From Herbaspirillum huttiense (GTDB taxonomy: Bacteria > Pseudomonadota > Gammaproteobacteria > Burkholderiales > Burkholderiaceae_D): a stretch of 64,000 nt of DNA. Below are positions 1-7,587 of this stretch, one piece after another (the stretch's first letter is position 1; each line of letters begins with the position of its first letter). The notes below the pieces were generated by a model, which was not told the DNA's origin, searched no databases, and saw only the letters and a program-made list of their open reading frames with translations. Made by a program: the position numbers and the translations under genes. The DNA lies in contig NZ_CP037993.1 in NCBI RefSeq assembly GCF_004367745.1, positions 1,984,001-2,048,000 on the forward strand, given 5' to 3'.

Positions 1-235
1 GCACCGCCACATGCTGTACGTCGACCTGCTCGCGCTGCCATAGCGCCAGCAGGTCCTGGCCGAAGTGGTCGTCCCCCACGGCGCTGACATAGCCCGACGC
101 GGCACCCTGGCGGGCTGCCGCGATGGCGAAGTTGGAGGTGTCGCCGCCAAAACCCTGCAGGTACTGGCGCGGCGTGTCGATACGCTGGTTGAATTCGACC
201 ATGGCTTCGCCGTAGGCGAGGATGGGTTTGTTCAT
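1..235 (-). CDS. PfkB-family sugar kinase, 2-keto-3-deoxygluconate kinase-like (3' part outside window)
   Basis: Only the first 78 codons lie in the window. The protein opens with MNKPILAYGEAMVEFNQR and then has GFGGDTSNFAIAAARQGA (about residues 29-46), the N-terminal sugar-binding pattern of the ribokinase/PfkB family, closest in style to 2-dehydro-3-deoxygluconate kinases. These phosphorylate a sugar or sugar acid with ATP in the cytoplasm. The ATG at 235 is preceded by a purine-rich stretch (GAAAGAAC). The gene lies 35 bp downstream of the D-amino-acid enzyme on the same strand, so the two are probably co-transcribed. The catalytic aspartate and C-terminus are outside the window, so substrate choice is an inference. 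Confidence 0.8.
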   Translation of the reverse strand, partial: MNKPILAYGEAMVEFNQRIDTPRQYLQGFGGDTSNFAIAAARQGAASGYVSAVGDDHFGQDLLALWQREQVDVQHVAV

Positions 236-270
236 GTGCTGTTCTTTCGCTCTTCTTTCCCGGGCATCGA

Positions 271-1563
271 TCAGAAGAAGGTCTGCACGATGTCGGTCAC
301 ATCGAAACGCTGGTCCACGACGACCAGGTGACGCCACTTGTCGAAGGTCAGGCAGGGGTGGGAGATGTCGAAGGCGATCATGTCGCCGACCTGGATATCG
401 TCGCCCTCGGCAATCTTCAGGTAGGCGTGCTGGTCCATCATGCCGGTCACTTCCCAGTGCGCCGGGGTGGCTTGCGGCTGGGTATCCTGGCCCGGGCGGA
501 AGCGCGTGACCGGGGCCGGCAGGCCGGCATCGAAAGCGGCATCGCGCTTGCCCAGGGCGATGATGGCCTTGTCGGCCTCGGGGATGGATTGCACGTAGGC
601 CCACAGCTGCAGCGCCGGCTGCAGCTGGCTGCGCATGCTGTGCGCCACCGGATTGCGGACCTGGATCTGCGATTGCGCGGCACGATAGATGCCCACGTCA
701 TGGGTGAGATAGCAGCCCGGACGCAGCACCACGTCCAGCGCGGCACCGATGTCGGCCTGGCCGAATTCCTCGGCGACCACGTCGTACCAGGCCGAACCAG
801 CCCCGGTCAGGATCGCCGGGCCCTGCGCCAGGCGGCGTGCCAGTTGGCCTTGCGCGGAAAGATCCTTCAGGCAGGCTACCGCACGCTGCAGGAAGCGGCG
901 GATGTCGGCCTCTTCTTTGAGCACACCTTCATAGACCTCCACACCCGCCAGAGCCAGACTGTCCCAGCGCGCAATGGCCGCCAGCACCTCTTGCTGCTGC
1001 GCGTCGTCACGCACGCCGGTGCGGCCGCCTGCGGGGCCCAGTTCCAGCAGGACGTTCAGGGTCTGCTTGCGCTCGGCGAAGAAGCGGCCCAGCTGATCGG
1101 CCAGCGCAGCCGAATCGACCAGGCAGAAGAATTCAAAAGAGGGATCGGCCAGCAACTCCGAAATGATGGCCATGTTGCGCTTGCCCACCAGCTGGTTGGC
1201 CATGATGACGCGGCGCACGCCGTGGTGATAGGCGGCCAGGGTCTGGTGGGCGGTGGCCAGGGTGATGCCCCAGGCGCCGGTATCGAGCTGGCGTGCGAAG
1301 AGCTTGGGGGCCATGGTGGTCTTGCCGTGCGGGGCCAGCTTGACCTGGTATTGGCCGACGAAGTCCTGCATCCACTTCAGGTTGTGGGCGATCTTTTCTT
1401 CATACAACACCGCAGCCGGCAGGCTGATGTCTTCATTGAGCAGGTTCCAGCGCACCTTGCCCGCCTGTTGCGGGGCGAGGGGTTGCGCCAGCGTACCCAG
1501 GCCCTTGTTGAGCGGGTCGATCATGCCGGCCTGAAACTGGCTTTGGTAGTTTGTATCACTCAT
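271..1563 (-). CDS. PLP-dependent D-amino-acid dehydratase/deaminase (D-serine dehydratase / D-threonine aldolase-like)
   Basis: This 430-residue protein has the alanine-racemase-type N-terminal barrel with the PLP-lysine motif PHGKTTMAP (Lys81). Its C-terminal domain carries His379 and the HPC motif (His402, Cys404), the metal-binding signature of eukaryotic-type D-serine dehydratases and D-threonine aldolases (DSD1 family). The family splits or deaminates hydroxylated D-amino acids in the cytoplasm. The exact substrate cannot be read from sequence. It diverges from the RpiR regulator and D-aminoacylase genes, which fits a role in using D-amino acids released by the aminoacylase. AGGAATT lies upstream of the ATG at 1563. 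Family call is firm, substrate tentative. Confidence 0.88.
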   Translation of the reverse strand: MSDTNYQSQFQAGMIDPLNKGLGTLAQPLAPQQAGKVRWNLLNEDISLPAAVLYEEKIAHNLKWMQDFVGQYQVKLAPHGKTTMAPKLFARQLDTGAWGITLATAHQTLAAYHHGVRRVIMANQLVGKRNMAIISELLADPSFEFFCLVDSAALADQLGRFFAERKQTLNVLLELGPAGGRTGVRDDAQQQEVLAAIARWDSLALAGVEVYEGVLKEEADIRRFLQRAVACLKDLSAQGQLARRLAQGPAILTGAGSAWYDVVAEEFGQADIGAALDVVLRPGCYLTHDVGIYRAAQSQIQVRNPVAHSMRSQLQPALQLWAYVQSIPEADKAIIALGKRDAAFDAGLPAPVTRFRPGQDTQPQATPAHWEVTGMMDQHAYLKIAEGDDIQVGDMIAFDISHPCLTFDKWRHLVVVDQRFDVTDIVQTFF

Positions 1564-1610
1564 CGCTTTAATTCCTGTGAAATTAGGATTGACGTAATAA
1601 TAGCCTTGAA

Positions 1611-1638
1611 TTTACTATGTTTACGCCGTGTTAGTAAA
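1611..1638. promoter_or_regulatory. Inverted repeat in the divergent promoter region, candidate RpiR operator
   Basis: TTTACTA (1611-1617) and TAGTAAA (1632-1638) form a perfect inverted repeat with a 14-bp spacer in the 158-bp AT-rich gap between two divergent genes. A second short inverted repeat, TAATT...AATTA (1569-1585), covers the ribosome-binding site of the leftward gene. Placement suggests binding by the adjacent RpiR-family protein. That is inference; no operator consensus was compared. Confidence 0.45.
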
Positions 1639-1721
1639 TAACATAAATTGTTTCCGCGGCACTCTTCCGGGGTCGCTGGTTTGATCGCCCGCCCATTCCC
1701 GCAGACTGAATTTTCCTTCCC

Positions 1722-2606
1722 ATGGCGCAGACATTGGACATCATTTCCCGCATCACCGAGCGCAGCAGTACCTTGCGCCTGGCCGAACAGAAGGTGGCTG
1801 AAGCGATCCTGGGCGATCTCGCCGCTGCTGCCAGCGCCAGCATCGGCGAGCTGGCCGGGAAGGCCGGCGTCTCGGTGGCCAGCGTGACCCGCTTTGCCAA
1901 GGCCATGGGCTGCCGCGATGTGCGCGAATTCAAGTTCCTGCTGGCCCAGGCGGTGGCGGTGGGTCAGCGCTTCTTCGATGGTGCCAAGACGGTGCCCTCC
2001 GAACAGCCGCCGGAACTGGCCGACGTGGTCTACCGCGACATCCACGCGGTGCTGGAACTGAACCGCGCCATGCTCAACCCCGACATGCTGATGCAAGCCG
2101 CGCACCTGCTGCTGGGCGCGCGCATGATCTACTGCTTCGGCATGGGCGGCGGCTCCACCATGATGTCCGACGAGGCGCGCTATCGCCTGGTGCGCCTGGG
2201 CCGTCCGGTGGCGACCTATCACGATGCGGTGCTGCAGAAGATGGTGGCGGCCACCCTCGACAAGGACGACGTGCTGCTGGTCTTCTCGACCACCGGCAGC
2301 GTGCCCGAGCTGCTGGCCAGCTGTGAAGTGGCCCGCGAATACGGTGTCAAGCTGATCGCCATCACCGCCCTCGGATCGCCGCTGGCGAAGATGGCCGATG
2401 TGCTGCTGCCCATCAAGACGCTGGAAACCGACCTGATTTTCAAACCGTCCTCGTCGCGCTACGCCATGATGGCGACGCTGGACATGCTGGTGCTGGAGCT
2501 GGCCTTGCTGCACAAGGAAAGCAGCCAGGAACGCCTGCGCCGCCTCAAGTACGTGCTCGATGCCCATCGTGGCGGCGGCGACTTGCACCAGCCACTGGGA
2601 GACTGA
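1722..2606 (+). CDS. MurR/RpiR family transcriptional regulator
   Basis: This 294-residue protein has an N-terminal RpiR-type helix-turn-helix (about residues 5-80, with ASIGELAGKAGVSVASVTRF as the HTH core) and a SIS sugar-phosphate isomerase-like domain (about 120-265; CFGMGGGS and the VFSTTGSVPE loop). RpiR proteins sense phosphorylated sugars or related metabolites through the SIS domain and control neighbouring catabolic genes. The stop is one base before the start of the D-aminoacylase gene, so it heads that operon and probably regulates both it and the divergent D-amino-acid enzyme. An upstream reading in another frame is poorer; this ATG gives the full family N-terminus. Confidence 0.92.
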   Translation: MAQTLDIISRITERSSTLRLAEQKVAEAILGDLAAAASASIGELAGKAGVSVASVTRFAKAMGCRDVREFKFLLAQAVAVGQRFFDGAKTVPSEQPPELADVVYRDIHAVLELNRAMLNPDMLMQAAHLLLGARMIYCFGMGGGSTMMSDEARYRLVRLGRPVATYHDAVLQKMVAATLDKDDVLLVFSTTGSVPELLASCEVAREYGVKLIAITALGSPLAKMADVLLPIKTLETDLIFKPSSSRYAMMATLDMLVLELALLHKESSQERLRRLKYVLDAHRGGGDLHQPLGD

Positions 2607-2607
2607 C

Positions 2608-4098
2608 ATGACATCCACGCAGCAATCGTCGGGCAGCCCCCGGCACTGCGACATTCTGATCCGCCACGCTCTTGTCATCGATGGCAGCGGGGCCGAGCCG
2701 GTACCAGCCGACGTAGCGGTGCGCAATGGCCGCATCGTCGCCGTCGGCCAGCTTGCGGGCTGGCAGGCCGAGCAGGAAATCGACGGCACCGCGCGCGTGC
2801 TCTCGCCCGGCTTCATCGATGCGCACACGCATGACGATACCAACGTCATCCGCACGCCGGAGATGTTCCCCAAGCTGTCGCAGGGCGTGACTACGGTGGT
2901 GGTCGGCAACTGCGGCATCAGTGCCGCACCGGTCACGCTCAAGGGGGATCCGCCGGACCCGATGAACCTGCTGGGCAAGTCCGAGGCGTTCCACTATCCG
3001 AGCTTTGCCAGCTATGTCGAGGCCGTCAATGCTGCACAGCCGGCCATCAACGTGGCTGCACTGGTTGGTCACACGGCCTTGCGCAACAACCACATGGACC
3101 GTCTCGACCGGGCGGCCAGCGATGCGGAAATCGACGGCATGCGCGCGCAATTGCGCGAGGCGCTGGAGCATGGTGCGCTGGGTCTTTCCACGGGACTGGC
3201 CTACGGCAATGCCATCAACGCCCCCACGGAAGAAGTGCTGGCCCTGGCCGCGCCGCTGGCCGAGTTCGGCGGGCTCTATGCGACACACCTGCGCAGCGAA
3301 TTCGCCGACATCCTCAATGCGATGGAGGAAGCCTTCCGTATCGGCAAGCATGCACGGGTACCGGTGGTGATCTCGCACCTGAAGTGCGCGGGCGTGGAGA
3401 ACTGGGGCCGCAGCAGTGAAGTGCTGCAGGCACTGGAAGCCGCCTCGCGCCACCAGCATGTGGGCTGCGACTGCTATCCCTACACCGCCAGCTCTTCCAC
3501 GCTGGACCTGAAGCAGGTCACCGCCGATTACGACATCCAGGTCACCTGGTCGGAGCCGCATCCGGAGCAGGGCGGCAAGATGTTGAAGCAGATCGCCGCC
3601 GACTGGGGCGTGGACCTGCACGCCGCGGCCGCGCGCCTGATGCCGGCCGGGGCCGTGTATCACTGCATGTCGGATGACGACGTCAATCGCATCCTCTCGC
3701 ATCCGGCCACGGTGGTCGGTTCCGATGGCCTGCCCAACGATCCCTTGCCGCATCCGCGCCTGTGGGGTGCTTTCCCGCGTGTGCTGGGCTATTACAGCCG
3801 CGAGCAGAAACTGTTTTCGCTGGCCACCGCCGTGCACAAGATGACGGGTTTGTCGGCCCAGCGCTTCGGCCTGGAACAGCGCGGTTTCGTGCGCGAGGGT
3901 TATCACGCCGACCTGGTGCTGTTCGATCCCGAGACCATTCGTGATGCCGCCAGCTTTACTGATCCCATGCAGCCGGCGCATGGCATCGAGGCGGTGTGGG
4001 TCAACGGGCAGCTGGCCTATCGCGGCCAGGACAAGCAGTCCACCAGCGCGCGCGCCGGACGCTTCCTGGCACGCACGGTGCAGAAAACGTCAGCCTGA
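2608..4098 (+). CDS. N-acyl-D-amino-acid deacylase (D-aminoacylase)
   Basis: This 496-residue amidohydrolase-superfamily enzyme hydrolyses N-acyl-D-amino acids to a free D-amino acid and a carboxylate, using zinc. Visible signatures are the HxH pair in GFIDAHTHDD (His73, His75), the metal cysteine in VVGNCGIS (Cys102), and the later THLRSE, ISHLKC and VGSDGLPND motifs supplying the other ligands and the catalytic aspartate. The start at 2608 is chosen over an in-frame ATG at 2560 because GGGAG precedes it and the earlier one would overlap the regulator. It is followed by RidA and a permease, a classic D-aminoacylase arrangement. Length is normal for the family (about 480-500). Confidence 0.93.
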   Translation: MTSTQQSSGSPRHCDILIRHALVIDGSGAEPVPADVAVRNGRIVAVGQLAGWQAEQEIDGTARVLSPGFIDAHTHDDTNVIRTPEMFPKLSQGVTTVVVGNCGISAAPVTLKGDPPDPMNLLGKSEAFHYPSFASYVEAVNAAQPAINVAALVGHTALRNNHMDRLDRAASDAEIDGMRAQLREALEHGALGLSTGLAYGNAINAPTEEVLALAAPLAEFGGLYATHLRSEFADILNAMEEAFRIGKHARVPVVISHLKCAGVENWGRSSEVLQALEAASRHQHVGCDCYPYTASSSTLDLKQVTADYDIQVTWSEPHPEQGGKMLKQIAADWGVDLHAAAARLMPAGAVYHCMSDDDVNRILSHPATVVGSDGLPNDPLPHPRLWGAFPRVLGYYSREQKLFSLATAVHKMTGLSAQRFGLEQRGFVREGYHADLVLFDPETIRDAASFTDPMQPAHGIEAVWVNGQLAYRGQDKQSTSARAGRFLARTVQKTSA

Positions 4099-4116
4099 GT
4101 TGCAGAAAACGTCAGC
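4079..4116 (+). repeat. 16-bp direct repeat spanning the D-aminoacylase stop codon
   Basis: TGCAGAAAACGTCAGC occurs at 4079-4094 (last codons of the gene) and again at 4101-4116 (after the TGA), a 22-nt period. It looks like a small tandem duplication of the gene end. No function is apparent. Confidence 0.7.
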
Positions 4117-4209
4117 GGGCGATTATCAACTTCAAGTTGCAAATCGCTTATCAGATTCATTTTTCAGATTCGTATCCGAGTTCAATCCAAGTTCAGTAAA
4201 GGAGCAGCA

Positions 4210-4593
4210 ATGAGCATTCAACGATTTGGTGTGGAAGGTGGCAGCGGCACCGGTGGCCAGCATCTGCCGTTCGCACGCGCAGTGGCCGCCGATGGCTGGC
4301 TGTACGTGTCGGGCCAGGTGCCCATGGAAAACGGCGAGGTGATCGACGGCGGCATCGTGGCGCAGTCGCACAAGGCCATCCAGAACGTGCTGGCCATCCT
4401 GAAGGAAGCCGGCTACGGCCCCGAGCACGTGGTGCGCTGTGGCGTGTGGCTCGATGATGCACGCGACTTCCCCTCCTTCAACAAGGTCTTCAAGGAATAC
4501 TTCGGTGCCAACCCGCCGGCCCGTGCCTGCGTGGTCTCCAGCATGGTGGTGGACTGCAAGGTCGAGGTCGATTGCGTCGCCTTCAAGCGCTGA
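4210..4593 (+). CDS. RidA family protein (reactive enamine/imine deaminase)
   Basis: The 127-residue protein has the YjgF/YER057c/UK114 fold signature: LYVSGQVPM near residue 35, a central AILKEAGYGPEHVVR segment, and the C-terminal PPARACVVSSMVV containing the conserved Arg that binds the carboxylate of imine/enamine intermediates. RidA proteins hydrolyse reactive 2-aminoacrylate-type intermediates made by PLP-dependent amino-acid dehydratases. This fits the D-serine dehydratase-like enzyme encoded 2.6 kb away. AAAGGAGCAGCA precedes the ATG. It sits between D-aminoacylase and the GntP permease on the same strand and is most likely in the same operon. Confidence 0.93.
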   Translation: MSIQRFGVEGGSGTGGQHLPFARAVAADGWLYVSGQVPMENGEVIDGGIVAQSHKAIQNVLAILKEAGYGPEHVVRCGVWLDDARDFPSFNKVFKEYFGANPPARACVVSSMVVDCKVEVDCVAFKR

Positions 4594-4601
4594 TGCAGCA
4601 G

Positions 4602-4636
4602 GGGCAGGGCAGTTCTGGAACTGCCTTGTCCTGCCC
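4602..4636 (+). other. Long stem-loop between the ridA-like gene and the GntP permease gene
   Basis: GGGCAGG (4602-4608) pairs with CCTGCCC (4630-4636), enclosing a second stem GCAGTTC/GAACTGC (4609-4615 with 4618-4624). No T-run follows, so it is more likely an mRNA-stability or processing element than a terminator. The rest of the 188-bp gap is AT-rich with no other recognised feature. Confidence 0.45.
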
Positions 4637-4781
4637 GTTGCCGGGCAAGACGGAACAAGAAGAACAAAAAGAATAAACGATATAAAAGATTTAAAAGATT
4701 TTCAGATTTCGCAGTACCAATTTGCCGGCAGGGGTGTCGTATCGCCGGCGGTGTCTTTTACCTTCTGAAGAGGAGCAACAG

Positions 4782-6134
4782 ATGGAGGCTGTACAAGGAA
4801 GTGCGCTACTGGTCTATGCACTGGTAGCGGTGATCGCATTGATCGTGCTGATCGCCAAATTCAAGATGAACCCGTTCATCGTGCTGATCGTGGTGTCGCT
4901 GGTGCTGGGCCTGGCCGTGGGCATGCCCATGGGCAATATCGTCAAGGCCTTCGAGACTGGCGTCGGCAATGCGCTGGGCCACATCGCACTGGTGGTGGGC
5001 CTGGGGACGATGCTGGGCAAGATGATGGCCGAGTCGGGCGGCGCCGAGCGCATCGCCAACACCATGATCAAGGCCTTCGGTGAAAAGAACGTGCACTGGG
5101 CCATGATGACGGTGGCTTTCATCGTCGGTTTGCCGGTGTTCTTCGAAGTCGGTTTCGTGCTGCTGGTGCCGATCGCCTTCAACGTCGCCAAGCGCACCGG
5201 GACCAATATGGTGCTGGTGGGCATTCCCATGGTGGCCGGTCTGTCGGTGGTGCACGGCCTGATCCCGCCGCACCCGGCCGCGCTGCTGGCGGTGACCGCC
5301 TACAGCGCCGATATCGGCCGCACCATCCTGTATGCGCTGATCGTCGGTATTCCTACGGCCATCATCGCCGGTCCGATCTTCGGCAAGCTGATCTCCAAGG
5401 TGGTGATCCCCAATCCGGACAATCCGCTGATTTCGCAATTCGTCGATGAGAGCAAGAAGGACCGTGAATTGCCGGGCTTTGGCATCACGCTCTTCACCAT
5501 CCTGTTGCCGGTGGCGCTGATGTTGATCGGCAGCTGGGCGGACCTGTTCTTCGCCCCCAAGACCTTCGCCAATGATTTCCTGCGCCTGATCGGCAACTCC
5601 GTGATCGCGCTGTTGATCGCCACGCTGGTGAGCTTCTGGACCTTCGGCCGCGCCCGTGGTTTCGGTGCCGACCAGATCCTGAAATTCACCAACGAGTGCC
5701 TGGCGCCCATCGCCGGTATCACGCTGGTGGTCGGTGCGGGTGCGGGCTTTGGCCGCATCCTGATGGATGGCGGCGTCTCCAAGGCCATCGTCGGCATCGC
5801 CACCGATGCGCATCTGTCGCCGCTGATCCTGGGCTGGTTCGTGGCCGCGCTGATCCGCGTGGCGACCGGTTCGGCGACGGTGGCCATGACCACCGCCTGC
5901 GGTATCGTGGCGCCCATCGTCTCCACCGTCGGTGGCGTGCGTCCCGAGCTGATGGTGCTGGCCACCGGTGCCGGTTCGCTGATCCTGTCGCACGTCAATG
6001 ACGGCGGTTTCTGGCTGGTCAAGGAATACTTCAACATGACCGTGCCGCAAACCTTCAAGACCTGGACCGTGATGGAAACGCTGGTCTCGGTGCTGGCCCT
6101 GCTGTTCACGCTGGCGCTGGCGACAGTGGTGTAA
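4782..6134 (+). CDS. GntP family permease (gluconate / D-serine type)
   Basis: This is a 450-residue inner-membrane protein with about 12-14 hydrophobic segments and the GntP hallmarks GLPVFFEVGFVLLVPIAF (about residues 116-133) and the HGLIPPHPA motif. Family members import gluconate, other aldonates or D-serine by proton symport. Here the D-aminoacylase and RidA context favours uptake of a D-amino acid or N-acyl derivative, but the adjacent sugar-acid-type kinase leaves an aldonate possible. The start at 4782 is preceded by AAGAGGAGCA; an in-frame upstream ATG at 4722 would add 20 polar residues. The gene ends just before a strong terminator. Confidence 0.9.
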   Translation: MEAVQGSALLVYALVAVIALIVLIAKFKMNPFIVLIVVSLVLGLAVGMPMGNIVKAFETGVGNALGHIALVVGLGTMLGKMMAESGGAERIANTMIKAFGEKNVHWAMMTVAFIVGLPVFFEVGFVLLVPIAFNVAKRTGTNMVLVGIPMVAGLSVVHGLIPPHPAALLAVTAYSADIGRTILYALIVGIPTAIIAGPIFGKLISKVVIPNPDNPLISQFVDESKKDRELPGFGITLFTILLPVALMLIGSWADLFFAPKTFANDFLRLIGNSVIALLIATLVSFWTFGRARGFGADQILKFTNECLAPIAGITLVVGAGAGFGRILMDGGVSKAIVGIATDAHLSPLILGWFVAALIRVATGSATVAMTTACGIVAPIVSTVGGVRPELMVLATGAGSLILSHVNDGGFWLVKEYFNMTVPQTFKTWTVMETLVSVLALLFTLALATVV

Positions 6135-6156
6135 GTACGCTGCAGTGCTTGCGCTG

Positions 6157-6200
6157 AAAAAGAAGGCTGCCCGGAGCGATCCGGGCAGCCTTTCTTCTTT
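6157..6200. terminator. Bidirectional rho-independent terminator
   Basis: GGCTGCCCGG (6165-6174) pairs perfectly with CCGGGCAGCC (6181-6190), followed by TTTCTTCTTT on the plus strand and preceded by AAAAAGAA, so it can serve both the permease gene and the converging lipoprotein gene. Confidence 0.85.
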
Positions 6201-6237
6201 CTTCATCGTGCAGGTGTGAGGCAGGGGATGCGCGTGC

Positions 6238-6762
6238 TCAGTTGCGGAAACGCGAATCATCGAAACGCGGATCAGGACCGTTCTCGATCTTCTCCACGAT
6301 GCCCTGGTCGTTGAAATACACGGTCATCTGCGAATTCCAGACGCCGCTTTCCTTGAAGCCGTAGTTCCACGCTTCGAAGGGGATGCGGGCATAGCGCGTC
6401 ACTTCGGTGGGACGGCCCACGCGGCGCAGCACATCCAGCTTGGTGTCCTGCTTGGCGCGGATGGCGTGGAAATTCTGCAGCGTCCACACTTGCTCGTAGG
6501 AAATCAAACGATGATCGGGACCGATGCGGGCCATGTACTGGTATTGGCCGAAGGCACCGGCAGCGTATTCAAAGACGCGGCCGTTGCCATCCGGATACAC
6601 ATTGGTGGGCGCGCCCAAGCGGGCCACGACCTGCTCTTCGGGCTCGCCCGGCTGCACCGGCGGTTGCAGCAGCGAGGCACAGCCGGACAGGGCGGCAGCG
6701 GCCAGCAGGGCGGCAGCCAGCCTGGGGCGGGCGCGTTGCATGAGGGAAACGGGGGAAGGCAT
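6238..6762 (-). CDS. Outer-membrane lipoprotein of unknown function, SmpA/BamE-like
   Basis: The 174-residue product has a lipoprotein signal peptide: basic MPSPVSLMQRARPR, a hydrophobic core, then the lipobox LSGCAS, so the mature protein starts at a lipidated cysteine. The rest (EEQVVARLGAPTNVYP... and a second RRVGRPTEV repeat) resembles the BamE/SmpA fold, in which a G-x-P turn follows a helix, and the pattern occurs twice. Precise function is unknown. The start at 6762 is chosen because AGGAG lies 6 nt upstream; an ATG at 6786 would place that site inside the gene. The gene is transcribed towards the GntP gene and shares its terminator. Confidence 0.8.
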   Translation of the reverse strand: MPSPVSLMQRARPRLAAALLAAAALSGCASLLQPPVQPGEPEEQVVARLGAPTNVYPDGNGRVFEYAAGAFGQYQYMARIGPDHRLISYEQVWTLQNFHAIRAKQDTKLDVLRRVGRPTEVTRYARIPFEAWNYGFKESGVWNSQMTVYFNDQGIVEKIENGPDPRFDDSRFRN

Positions 6763-6850
6763 GTCGACTCCTGAGTAAGTTGTCATTCCGTCCGGCTGTG
6801 GCAGGGACGCAGCGTCATCGGCAGAAACAGTGCGGCTGTGCTTGCCGATG

Positions 6851-6879
6851 TTGGTCGGAATGGTTTTTTGCTATATAAT
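6851..6879 (+). promoter_or_regulatory. Sigma-70 promoter for rpsO
   Basis: TTGGTC (6851-6856), 17-bp spacer, then a perfect TATAAT (6874-6879), about 100 bp upstream of the rpsO start. The leader between is pyrimidine-rich. Confidence 0.75.
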
Positions 6880-6981
6880 TTTGCGTCCGGTCGGTTTGAC
6901 CGGATTCTCATTTTTTGTTCACGGTATGCAGGGCAGGCCAGTTTTCGACGCTCCGCACACCGCTTGTGAAAGGTAAAAGCA

Positions 6982-7251
6982 ATGTCCATCGAAAAAGCAG
7001 CCAAGGCTGCCATTATCTCCGAAAACGCTCGCGGCACGAACGACACCGGTTCTCCGGAAGTGCAAGTCGCGCTGCTGACCGCACGCATCAACGACCTGAA
7101 CGGCCACTTCAAGGCCCACGTCAAGGATCACCACTCCCGTCGTGGCCTGATCAAGATGGTCAACCGTCGCAAGAGCCTGCTGTCCTACCTGAAGAACAAG
7201 GACGCTGATCGTTACCGCGCCCTGATCGAGAAACTCGGTCTGCGCAAGTAA
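6982..7251 (+). CDS. rpsO: 30S ribosomal protein S15
   Basis: The 89-residue sequence matches S15 throughout, with [17 protein letters not shown], the H[10 protein letters not shown] segment that contacts 16S rRNA helices 20-22, and [20 protein letters not shown] at the end. S15 is a primary binder of the central domain of 16S rRNA in the small subunit. AAAGGTAAAAGC precedes the ATG. It is followed by tandem hairpins and then pnp, the conserved proteobacterial rpsO-pnp order. Confidence 0.99.
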   Translation: MSIEKAAKAAIISENARGTNDTGSPEVQVALLTARINDLNGHFKAHVKDHHSRRGLIKMVNRRKSLLSYLKNKDADRYRALIEKLGLRK

Positions 7252-7267
7252 TTTGACTCCGCGTCTG

Positions 7268-7340
7268 GGTCCCGGGGTTTGCGCCCCGGACCACCACGAA
7301 ATGCCTGCGTCACTCGTTGACGCGGGCATTTTGTTTTTTG
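7268..7340 (+). terminator. Tandem stem-loops after rpsO, the second a rho-independent terminator
   Basis: The first hairpin pairs GGTCC(C)GGGG (7268-7277) with CCCCGGACC (7284-7292), one base bulged. The second pairs ATGCCTGCGTCA (7301-7312) with TGACGCGGGCAT (7318-7329) around a 5-nt loop and is followed by TTTTGTTTTTT. In E. coli the equivalent region is an RNase E/PNPase processing site; the same role here is inference. Confidence 0.85.
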
Positions 7341-7587
7341 CGATTCCGCAAGCTCAGGCATAAGCCGGGGCAAGCATCCTCGCAAAACGCCCTCCCTCGG
7401 GGCAGGAATGCATCATCGTTTCATCGCGGCAGGCTGTTTGTGTGATCAATGCCGCGTTCGTCGTGAGTGACCGGTTTCGCCGGCCACTGTGGTGAGGTGA
7501 ACGACAGCGCCTGAAAATCTGTCGGCAAAAGGAAGCCGTGCACCGCGGACACAGTCGGGGCCGGCTCCATAAAAGAAAGGAAATACC
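7341..7587 (+). promoter_or_regulatory. pnp leader region with stem-loop
   Basis: The 247-bp gap before pnp contains a hairpin, GTGACCGG (7467-7474) with CCGGCCAC (7480-7487), one A.C mismatch and a TTTCG loop. E. coli pnp is autoregulated through an RNase III-cut leader hairpin; a similar role here is possible but not shown. No clear -35/-10 pair was found. Confidence 0.4.

Noticed and set aside
328-1641. Long plus-strand open frame (437 codons) opposite the D-amino-acid enzyme gene
   Set aside because: It mirrors the real minus-strand gene in GC-rich DNA, has His/Gln/Gly-rich nonsense composition and no motif.
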